Assembly (NCBI GenBank): GCA_907163375.1 | Contig: CAJQUW010000578.1 | Span: 62,001-126,000, forward strand | Reading direction: 5' to 3' | Source: Prostheceraeus crozeri | Lineage: Eukaryota > Platyhelminthes > Polycladida > Euryleptidae | DNA length: 64,000 nt | Part shown: one piece after another, positions 54,541 to 64,000 of the stretch | Position numbering within the stretch: the first letter of the stretch is position 1 | How the letters are laid out: the number at the start of each line of letters is the position of its first letter | The notes under the pieces: model-generated | Told to the model about the DNA's origin: nothing | The model's input: only the letters and a program-made list of their open reading frames with translations | Databases searched by the model: none | Position numbers and translations under genes: made by a program

Positions 54541-57500
54541 GAGCAAAATCAGCAAAACACGAGAATTGAACCAAGACTACCAGACTTGATGTCCAACAGC
54601 AGATACCCCTACACTACGCCAGATGAAGTTGAGATGAAACACGAGGTAATATTTGACCGCAAAATATTCCAAACAATCAATGAAACACCGGCTAATGGAA
54701 TGCTACGTGACTTGATGGATGAAGACGCAACAGAGGTCAAAAAGGCACACAAATGAGATTTCCTGAGCACAGCGATGTCCCACGAAGACGAGATATACAC
54801 CAAATGATAGAGCACAAGATGAGCAATCCAACGATGTCAAAATAAATGAGGGCAAATGAAAAAACAACATTGAAAACACCAAAATACGTGTCTGTGATCA
54901 CAGCTGGAGAAATACGACCGCACGCTACACCGGTTTGATGGTTGCGGTCGGATGAAATCAATCGGAGGTAAGTTAAGCCCAAGGAAGTATTAAAAGTTTA
55001 AATTCTAAAACACAAAGTCTAATTGGGGCTTCAAAATCACAAAATTCATAAAAATGTATTCTTAAATAAGTCTGGATCTAGCCAGCAGTAATGGATACTG
55101 CTTATGTTTCGAAGCTGATGCCAGTCCTAGGATCGTTTTAGTTATGAAGACTCCTAAGCTGCTGCTCCATGGTCCAAGGCCGCTGTTGGACAAGCACAGG
55201 TGCGTTATTTATTCAGAATTTGAGATTTGGTTTGAAAACTCCCAAACCAGCCTGAAGAGGGTTTGTCACAAATCTGGCCATAGATTTATATAGCTCTTGT
55301 GCATGCACATGTATGTTGCAGTCCATTATTCAGCGTTATCAACAAGTAAAGAGCAGTGCAACAACTCTAAGCATTGATTGTCTGTGTTTTCAAGAAAAAG
55401 AAATACTGTTAGATTGACTTCAATCATTGATCGATCGATTCTAAGACGATCCTAGCACTGGCCATCAACTTTAGCTCGATTATCAGTGGCCTGGATCCAG
55501 ACTTCACTACGAATAAGTGAGCTATCGAACGGACGAGCAACGATGGACCGAGTCCAGACATCCAGAATTCCGACCCGGGTTCAAATTTGCCCATGTTTTA
55601 ACTTATCCGTCGCATCACTTCCAATGATTTCTAATGCGCATACATCCCCAAATTCTACACACTAATAATAACTGCGAGCATGTCTGATAGGAAAGCAATG
55701 ACTATGTAAAGACGAGACTGCGTTAGTAGCCCAGGCTGATAGTCATTGTAATATGATTTCCATGGTAATATCATTCCGGTCAGAATAAGATGATACATAA
55801 ACAGTATATAATACACAGACATTATATTACATTGCAATCAGGTGAAGCATGCGTTTTGAAGCGGTCTGAGTGACATATTGTCGTGAAATATATCTGAATT
55901 AACGAAATTCTCCTATTTACTACATTTTTAAAACAAATCATGTTAAAATCATTATATTATATCATTAACCGCTTGATTATTTTGTCACAGTTCGTTCATT
56001 ATTTTTGGCATTATTATCTAGTTTTCTTGAATATAGTTGGATGGCCTAGTAATATTTTCCAGCAATTCAAGATACAAATTGCATTTATAGAGACTTATTA
56101 AATAACAGTGATTGAATTAAAAAAAATGCTATCAAATTTACTTGACTAAAATAATGTTTTTTCTCAATTTCAAGGAATGAGGTGATGAGAAAGCAGATAG
56201 CTGATGACGCTCAAAATGTGTAAGAAGGATTGTTTTTATGGTAAGAATTGTTTTTATTCCATCATTATCAGATCCTATTAAATGCTTTTCATCAAAAAGA
56301 AAGTGATAGTTGATAATGCACAATATGTGAATGATAATTTGAGTGCAAGACAGAATAAGCAGCGCTACATGACGATAACCAACAACCTCATCATCTACTC
56401 GTATCTTGCTATCTGGAGTAAATTGCTCTTAATGATTGAATCGCTCTGTTGAATTGTAGTGAGAGGTTTGTCCATAATTCATGTAAGTATCCATCATTGT
56501 CTCCCAATACATATAGTCACGTAGTCTACTACACAAACACATGAGGAAACAGCAAAATATATTGCCGATCTTAAATCTATATTTACATGCACCACTTCAG
56601 GTCATTCGAGAATCGTTCATTTGCATTATAGGGTTTTACTAACAATGTCAGAAAAAACCTAATTACTCTGTAGATTTGAAGCATCTACTTTACCTAAGAA
56701 ATAATATTCTGATAAAGTCTTATGTTTGAAATGCGCTTAAAAATGTCAAATAAACTTCAAACATGGTTTCAAATTAAGCTTATCACTGTCTAATCAAATT
56801 AAGTATAATCAGTGCCAGAAGCCTTAGAATCTAGAATTTGCTTTCGTCACTCGTGTTTGGAGAATAAATTATGTCAAGAATGCACTGTTACAATTCAAAA
56901 TTCCATTTGAATAGATTTGCAATTTGAATAAACTTTAGTAATTGCTGAAATTGTCCTCGACAAGTGATTTTTTTAATTTGAGCTGTACACATAAAAGCAA
57001 TTATTATTAAAATTAATATTAAGCATTATTAAAATGAATTATGCAAAAATGGGTTTTCTCACACATTCGTTGCATATGCACGCAATCTGTTGTGAAACAA
57101 TGCGAAGTTTTGTCAATACAGAAGACCTACATGTGCCAGTTTCTGCAGCGGAGTTCCACTTGTGCATTGAGGCAATGGATCTATTTCTATTGTATCTAGC
57201 AGATAAGCGGTTTATCTCATAGCGACATGTCACCTTCATGATAAACACCTTTATTTTGATGAATTTACTTATCCAATTCTTCATTTCCCACGAACATTTG
57301 TGTATCACATCAAATAACATCAATTATTCTTATCCACTTTTCTATTTCATGGATCATCGAAATATTCTCTCTACAATAAATTCATTTCCGTTCATTGATT
57401 GATGTGTCAAATGAAAGTACTTGAAAACCTTTTCTAATGCACTAACTTGCAGAACCGTTTCTGTGATCCTTCGTTTCCCGATAAATGATTGTCCGACGAC

Positions 57501-59359
57501 ATTAGAGCATTCATAAGAGTTAGTGATTAAATCATACCACAATATCAATTTGATTTCAACTGAGGAATGCTGAGGCATTTTTGAGGTATTTGTAGCTATT
57601 ATTGGCTTGGTTATTATTATGAATGATTGCTAGTATCGCTGTGCAATTCGTAAACTACTTTTTGAATTTCTCAGAATCTCATTTGCAACCTACAGTTTAT
57701 GCGTTGCAACTACATACTATACCTGACAAATGTGAAAATGTAGAATTTCATCTTATGAAATAAGCTACTGATATATATCCGGAGAGCATCAAGAACATAA
57801 AAATGACAAAAGACGCTTGAGATTGAAAGCGAAGAACTTTTCCTTGAAGGAAAACATGAAGTACTACAAAGTCACTACAAAGAGGATGCCAGGAAAGGAA
57901 GACACAATCAATCCCCCGAAAGGGTAGTCTGACGTTCCAGGTTTGAGGCTACAGACGTTTAGTTGTTGACTGAACGAGATTCGACAAGAGCCTACCTCTA
58001 CAAGACAATGATGAAGAGGATCAGGGCCTCTAACGAGTCATGAGAAGATGGCAAAATATCATATTAGACGGAGTTTCAGCAAGGGACAGGAGTTCAGCAT
58101 CGGTGATCGAATATTGCAAAAGACGGGATGACCGCATACGTAGCAGGATGGAGACAACATGGTCCAATGACGTCTATGAAGCCACTGATATGCGAGGAAG
58201 AAGCACATACAAGTTGAAGAACACCACAGCCAACGCATACTTAAAGAACTCAATGGTGTACATCTAAAGAAATATCTTATGCTCTGGCATGTTTTTGTGC
58301 AGAAAACTTTATTGAAATTAATTTGCTCACATGAAATTTATTTTGATAAAATTATTGGAAAAATGAAGCCTTCATAGGAAAATAAGACGTCGAACTTAGA
58401 AAAATATTGTAGCAAGAAATTACAAGCAGAAGGAATCTTTGATGCAACTAACCATGTTTTAAGCCTCCGATCGGAAATTGTAATCATAGTTTCAATCTCC
58501 GGTAGGAATCTTAAACAGAGGGAGAGCAAAAACTGCAACACCGATGTCACAGCTCCTGCTGTCCCTATATTTAATTTTTTTATCAGATTCAGATCCTTGA
58601 TGAAATTATAAATAAAACCTAAGGAAATGTATCTCATGACACCGACTAACCTGCGGTCTTGAAGTCAACATTGACATCTTGACACATGTACATGCGACGT
58701 AAATGAAGGCTCTATTGACACCTCATAGAGAATTCTTTCAGATTTAACTGAAGATAGACTTGATCTACAACTCTACACTAAAAAATATTTAATTTTCGGA
58801 GTAAAATTCTGCGTGAAAGTGATACCTTGTCGCATCCTTATTTCCTTATCTGCTTCATAAGAAAACAAGTACTTTTGCTTTTACATACATGTATATGAAC
58901 AGATTCTGGTAGGATAAAAAAAGATTAATAAAATATAATTTGCAAGAGATGCACACTTGTTCGAGAAAATACAACACATCACAAAAAGTCATCTTCAGAT
59001 TCAGCTATCAGAAATTCTGCACACAGCAATATGACAATAATTCAAAAAAAAGATGGACGTAGCAAACATAATGTAGATATATCCACCAAGGTAAAGCAGA
59101 TAGAACCTGAATTGCTTTTGGTGCACACGGGTAGGATGCACGCAGTCTGTAGATATTTAACTTTAAGCTCCTCTTATGGCATCATTCACACTTTCATGAG
59201 AGCAACGTGTCAAGGTATCCTATTTTGGTCGTTCAACTGCATATCCTCTGCATGGAACTTTAATTTATTCCATTTTCAAACTAAGTTATGCGCACAGCAT
59301 GCAAAATGGTCGACTTGTGCATGCCATGAATAATTGAATGACTCAATTTTTCCTATATA
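54541..59359. other. Mostly unassigned DNA
   Basis: Contains the inverted-repeat element at 55068-55504. The purine-rich stretch 57790-58265 reads as KR-rich protein in one frame (RRWQNIILDGVSARDRSSA) and could be a LINE remnant, but this is not supported enough to call. The rest is AT-rich with chance-sized frames. Confidence 0.35.
55068..55504. mobile_element. Inverted-repeat element, 437 bp
   Basis: Ends AAGTCTGGATC (left) and its reverse at 55494-55504 pair. Further in, GATGCCAGTCCTAGGATCGT (55117-55136) pairs with the reverse of 55441-55466 with few mismatches. The arms are about 70 bp with gaps. No target duplication was seen and there is no coding content. Confidence 0.5.
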
Positions 59360-59557
59360 CACTGAACGTCATAAAATTCGCAGCAACTGAAAATCTATTA
59401 AATTTGGAATTTAGGATAGCCTACCATGATCTTGTAAAGCGTAAACAGACGCTGTCTAGATATTTGTTTGTCTTATAAAGTTTTGATGGACTATAATAAC
59501 TGTTTATAAGATCATGGTATGTATTTTCAGTTGTTGCAAAATTTATGAAGTTCAGTG
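59360..59557. mobile_element. Tc1/mariner-like MITE, 198 bp
   Basis: TA flanks both sides (59358-59359 and 59558-59559). The inverted ends of about 35 bp start CACTGAACGTCATAAAATT and CACTGAACTTCATAAATTT, and CATGATCTT recurs inverted further in. TA duplication with CACTGAA-type ends fits Tc1/mariner miniature derivatives. Confidence 0.75.
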
Positions 59558-59686
59558 TATTCTGAAAACGGAAAACAACCACAGGCTGAAAAAAACAACA
59601 GGCTGATCGAGCATCCGGAACCTGGACCTAATAATCCTCCCTAGTTCCCTTTGTGATCATATTTGCTAGGATAATGTTTTGGATAT

Positions 59687-59914
59687 GTGGCGCTGTGGTC
59701 TTGCGGTAGAGTGTTCGCTCTGCGTCCGGGAGACCTTGGTTCAAATCTTGGTCGGGTCAAACCTAAGACTTTTAAAATAGGTACACTCTGCATTCTTGCT
59801 AAACACTCAGCACGAGAAAGAATGAGAGTGGTAAATGACAACTCGGCCACATGGAAGAAAGGCGCTGTGCCTAATGTGCTTCCGAGTATAAACAACGTTC
59901 ATTTATTCATTTAT
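59687..59914 (+). mobile_element. tRNA-derived SINE
   Basis: The head 59687-59760 is tRNA-like, with an A-box-like GTGGTCTTGCGGTAGAG and a B-box GGTTCAAATCT at 59738-59748, the internal promoter for RNA polymerase III. The tail part contains GGCGCTGTGCCTAATGTGCT and ends in short CATTTATT repeats, which look like the 3' end of a partner LINE. Length about 230 bp is usual for a SINE. Opposed open frames over it are chance. Confidence 0.75.
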
Positions 59915-62357
59915 ATGTATACTTCCATATCGAAGAAACTAATGCTGTGACGTGAAAGTATCGAGAGCAGAATATAACAATTATTAGCATTTCATTATTC
60001 CAACACACAACAATCAAATAGTGACTGCCTCTAAAATTCCAATGTTCAATTGAAATCAAAATTTGCGAATCAGAACTTTTGAAATTAAAATTTTCGTGAT
60101 ATTTTTCAGAGACAATCTACATTTCTTGGGACATCACAACAGACAAACATGAATTTATTTTTGAGAAAAACGAACGAAAGTGTACAACCAACAGTTTGTG
60201 GGCCGCTCAGCTTCAGATAAGTCAACAAACTTAATGAAGAAATTAGGCACATCAACCTTTGACATCTTGATTAAAATTACAAGAATGTGATGTGTAATGA
60301 GTCATATTTTTGATCAACAAATGTGTTATACACTGTACATGTTTAAGTACCACTATTTTCCAATTTTGAATAGAGGCAATAATGCTGCAATAGTCACATT
60401 ATTTATCAACGTCTTAGAAAACTTTTAACATTCAGACGCTGAGCAACTGCCTTGTTGCATCATCAAATACAGTTTTAAAGTAATTTCATGAACAGCATAT
60501 ACCAATGAAGGCATGCATGCCGCTATGCTCGCTCGCAATTATAGTGTTTTCAAGAGGTGAACCTTATTCATCCTTCATATGTAGGAGGTCGCATACAATC
60601 ATATGCTGTTGGATGAATTATTTAAAATTATAGTCTTGATCAACATTTTCCTTACATCATTCTCTATCGAAATACATCATTTCATTCTCTCATACTGTAG
60701 CTTCCAAAAATACTCGCTTCAGGCAAAGGATGCATTAAAAATAACTGAGCTTTGATAAGCAACTGCTCCGGACGAACTGTGCTTAGTCTCAGAATTTTTC
60801 ATTTACTGCTTGCTGAAGAAAAAAAGAGCATAAGACAGATATCATGACAAACGTTTGAATTATGCTCTTACCAGATAAAGTGAAACAATGAAATCGACAG
60901 AATTATGCTCATTGTACAGTTCTTGCACATTTGCTAGATTTTCCATCCCTAAAAGGAGGGATATTTAAAGGCGTTTCATTGTAGAAAAAAGATGCAGCTA
61001 TTTTTGAATCTTCTATCTGATTTCATGTGAATTTGGATGGACTATCCGCAAAGCTGACGAACAATGCAAATAATAAAATTATACCAATGTCGAAATACTG
61101 GGTCAAACAATGTCGTGATATAAATCATTATCGAAAGTACATGAATATGAAACCAAGAATTTATATTCTTGAATGTATCAATGCAATAGGCATATATTAT
61201 TAGGAGCATAGATTAGAAAACTGTCAAAACCATTTTAACTAGCGTAGACGCTGCGTTTCCCATAAAAGGGCACATCACTACGAACTATACAGGGTTGATC
61301 GTGAAATGCGCTTATGACATCTTATAGAATGACTGAGCAAGATGAAGGTATGCACAACGAAATATCTTGCGTTTTATTCTGGCTGGTTATTGAAGGGCAT
61401 CATTTCATGCTCGCAATTTTACACAGCATTCTCACCATATCATAGTCATGAACTGTCGTGAATATCTAAAAAAGTTAAACTTGTTAAACTTCAGTATACA
61501 AAATCTCAGCGACACCGTAATAAATCTTACGTCGATTTGAGAAGGAGGTATGTACTTTTACATTGTCTGGGTCTTCCTTAGTCTTTGAAAACTTCATCTT
61601 TGATATACCTTTACTTTTTTCCCTCTCTGATTAGCAAACTGGACGACTGGAATTTTTTTGCAGAATTTTTTTAGAGATGCGAAAGTATAATTTTTGTGCT
61701 TGTTTAGCTATCACATTTATACCTCTGTAGTACCTCCTCACATAATCTACATAATTTTTATATCTCAGCTACACATATTTGTCGTAGAAGTTGTTGTACC
61801 TCTCCGAACTCAGACAGTGGACCACAATGAACCCCAAAAGTGTATTGGATTTAAAAAAGATGATGCAATATAGGACACCCAGCGAAATTCAAACGTAGAA
61901 TTATTACTTATTGTCTGGTGAGCACTAAAAAAAAGACTGACATTCTAAATGGTGGAATATCCCCGACAGACGACTCGAAGTTAATCCCTTCATAAAAATG
62001 TGCTAGACAACATCAAAATGATGGAGAAGAGCAATTCAGAGGGCAATTCAACAAACCTGAGATCCGCATTTGATGCAGCACATGTCTAAAATAGGCAGAT
62101 TTAATTGCCGAAAAAGCTGAAAATCATGAATCATGTCGTAGAATACATACATCAGAGTTCAAGCATCAGAAACAAAAGAAAAATGAGTCATTTTTTGACT
62201 TCTCGCACGGTGACTATCCGCAACCCTATCTTCCAATAATTTCTGCACCTTCCTTTAATAAAATCCTCGTTGTTGATTACGACAGATTTTATCAATGAAA
62301 AGTGGCTCATGAAAAACACTATTTTAAATTAAAGAACTATGTTATTATTATTATCTC
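59915..62357. other. No feature seen
   Basis: AT-rich DNA without recognisable coding, RNA or repeat structure. Confidence 0.4.
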
Positions 62358-62409
62358 AATTGTAGGAAGCCCAAAAGAGACGATCAGCGCATGCAAAGTG
62401 AATCGTTTA

Positions 62410-62457
62410 TTCTGCTGAGGCATTTCGACCACCATCGTCGGTCATCATCAGAGCCAA
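62410..62457 (-). ncRNA. Hammerhead-like motif, left arm
   Basis: Mirror of 62515-62562. Confidence 0.45.
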
Positions 62458-62514
62458 TAACCAAACAGCCAAAACGCACCAATAAAACAACTATGCGCTT
62501 TGGCTGTTTGGTTA

Positions 62515-62562
62515 TTGGCTCTGATGATGACCGACGATGTTGGTCGAAATGCCTCAGCAGAA
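62515..62562 (+). ncRNA. Hammerhead-like motif, right arm
   Basis: GCT before the core pairs with AGC after it (helix I). The core CTGATGA (62521-62527) is canonical. Helix II is GACC with GGTC, one T separating it from the core. GAAA is at 62546-62549, followed by TGCCTC where helix III should form but pairs poorly. A degenerate or minimal motif. Confidence 0.45.
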
Positions 62563-62614
62563 TAAACGATTCACTTTGCATGCGCTGATCGTCTCTTTTG
62601 GGCTTCCTACAATT

Positions 62615-63688
62615 TCAGTTAATAATGGATTCCAGCCCGATTTTCTATTCAAGTATGTTGTCATAATTATCGATAATGTGAATTATTATTTCCGATATTC
62701 TTTTCCAATAATTCAATTTTGCATCGCAATTCAGACGTAGATTTATTGATCAAATGTGCTAGAATTATGTGATCAAACATTTTGATAGAATGTGCGAATC
62801 AAATGCATTTTTATATCATTTCTTTAGATTTTAAATTGTCAGCCAGCATTTGTCAAACATCATGAGCCAAAATCACCACTAAAACCACGCTGATCAACCT
62901 ATTTAGTCCCAGCTATGTAAATCGTTCGCAGCTGCATTTGACAGAAACGTCCAGCGCACGTCCTCCTTTACGCTACTGTTGCTGAAACAGCTATGCGCCT
63001 TGTCCATGTTCTGCAAATTTCACTAGATATTTCAGGGGAGTGCAGGTGACTGATTAACTGAGCATTACGTCCTCGGGGCTAAACAGATTTGAATAAGCAA
63101 TTTCGCATTGGCAATTATGCATGCTGTACTACTTACTATTGAAATAAGTGGGCATAGAACAGTACATTTCTAGTGAATATAGTGGGATAATTTAGAGATA
63201 ATATACAGATTATTTGACACTTTGAGTTGATTTTTGTGATCTTGCTTATTTATTTAATCTTTGGTCGTGGTTGCTATAAGATACACCCTGCATGCACTGA
63301 TCTGACTTGTTCGTGTTTCATGCTGTTTATGAGATACATTAATCTGAATGAATGACAATTAGGTCACTGATTTATGCACTGTTGCAAAATGAATGAAATA
63401 GAACACTGCATTTACCGAGAAATTAATTACTGATTCAAAACATGTCAATCTTAGAGGCTCTCTCATTCAAGTCTTGAAAGTTCGATAACCTTTTCAGCTG
63501 TTAAGTCAGTTAGATCATCTAAATGAGATATCTTGTAACTACTTTGTGTATTCCGCTATCATATTTTCAATACAACCTTTATTTATGTTATGTTTCTGAA
63601 TAGCCGAAGGTGTTGCATTTGTCTACCTGTTTCCATATTGCTCTCTGCAAACCCAGATTGAAATTGTCGCCATTTTTACTTTTTTCAG
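62615..63688. other. Probable intron or intergenic DNA
   Basis: No feature was seen until the pyrimidine-rich tract and AG at 63670-63688 that precede the exon candidate. Confidence 0.35.
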
Positions 63689-63815
63689 GGATGGAATGTA
63701 GCATTAAATCAAATTAACGTTTCAGTTACAAGAGTTGTAACTGAAGCTAACAACGTTAGCACATGGTCCGATCTAGCTGTGGCACACGTTCGATCAATTT
63801 GTGGCTCATTCTCAT
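63689..63815 (+). CDS. Probable internal exon of a host gene, 127 bp
   Basis: A strong acceptor (pyrimidine-rich TTTTTACTTTTTTCAG ending at 63688) and a plausible donor (CAT|GTACGTA, GT at 63816) bound a frame open throughout. It reads GWNVALNQINVSVTRVV, TEANNVSTWSDLAVAHV and RSICGSFS. It has balanced composition unlike the AT-rich chance frames nearby, and two N-x-S sites that would suit an extracellular protein. The phase is 0 at the start and leaves one base over at the end. The family is not recognised; flanking exons are not in view. Confidence 0.5.
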
Positions 63816-64000
63816 GTACGTAGTTCCAAAGACGTATGTGAAGTTGGCGGAACCACCCAGCGTAACCATTATTCATTGCAGCGACATTTTATTTGAAACA
63901 ACTTCTACTTTATCACCTTCAGCCTCCTGATCACGATTCTGGGCTCATATTCTATAAATTCGTAGTCGTGTTCGAAATATTCAAGTTTACAGATAAAAGA
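63816..64000. other. Sequence after the exon candidate
   Basis: Intron-like if the exon is real; no second exon was seen before the window ends. Confidence 0.3.

Larger units (their letters stand above)
62358..62614. mobile_element. 257-bp foldback with hammerhead-like motifs in both arms (PLE-related?)
   Basis: Arms 62358-62477 and 62495-62614 pair almost perfectly around a 17-bp spacer. The outer end reads AATTGTAGGAAGCCCAAAAG. Each arm contains CTGATGA, a GACC/GGTC hairpin and GAAA in hammerhead order. The layout is the same as the outward-facing 3' ends of the PLE pairs, so this may be the smallest such pair, with all coding sequence lost. That link is an inference. Confidence 0.7.

Noticed and set aside
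57790-58265. Purine-rich stretch with a basic open frame
   Set aside because: Could be a LINE C-terminal remnant, but no diagnostic motif was certain.
59687-59760. Functional tRNA gene
   Set aside because: The A and B boxes are present but the cloverleaf is degenerate and the sequence continues into a SINE body and tail.
1-64000. CRISPR arrays, operons, bacterial promoters or riboswitches
   Set aside because: None seen; the DNA is animal in character.

Overview
The window looks like repeat-rich, intron-poor-in-genes DNA of an invertebrate animal. It is AT-rich, has no operons or bacterial signals, and almost all recognisable coding sequence belongs to eukaryotic transposable elements: Penelope-like elements (PLEs), L2/CR1-type LINEs, a Crypton-type tyrosine recombinase, mariner, hAT-, Harbinger- and TTAA-type miniature elements and a tRNA-derived SINE. 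Many different PLEs together with L2-like LINEs fit a marine invertebrate (mollusc, echinoderm, hemichordate, cephalochordate or similar); the phylum cannot be fixed from this sequence. No complete host gene is visible. The best host signal is one well-framed exon at 63689-63815 (+).

Layout. 1-12.2 kb: mostly unassigned AT-rich DNA with four cut-and-paste-type non-autonomous elements (TTAA-flanked 473-1371; inverted-repeat element 4996-6024; TTA-flanked 6330-6692; hAT-like 8547-9328) and one small open frame with a signal peptide (7089-7526, -). 12.3-19.6 kb: two PLEs (PLE-1, PLE-2), each present as an inverted pair with the GIY-YIG/3' ends pointing outward. 19.6-24.0 kb: an element bounded by 23-bp inverted repeats that carries an intact-looking tyrosine recombinase (22333-23823, -), with a LINE fragment and a foldback element lodged in it; two more foldbacks follow. 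25.6-37.7 kb: a 12-kb near-perfect palindrome with 850-bp outer arms. Inside lie two PLE-3 clusters, seven arrays of a 33-bp minisatellite, an inverted pair of PLE-4 (one copy with a complete open frame and pseudo-LTRs), and a very young mariner (35061-36795) with 130-bp terminal repeats. 37.7-64 kb: scattered LINE remnants, an L2-like LINE with ORF1 and a broken ORF2 (50148-54540), further inverted-repeat elements, a SINE, a 257-bp foldback carrying hammerhead-like motifs in both arms, and the putative host exon.

How it fits together. The recurring theme is the PLE inverted pair: in every case a longer minus-strand copy lies left of a shorter plus-strand copy, with 3' ends outward, and each 3' end carries a motif foldable as a hammerhead ribozyme. 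In PLE-1, and with a weaker helix II in PLE-4, the core differs from the standard one by two changes that together swap the C3-G8 base pair for U3-A8. The same architecture, repeated and nested, has built most of the 12-38 kb interval. Other elements (mariner, the minisatellite-bearing insert, LINEs) have then landed in it.
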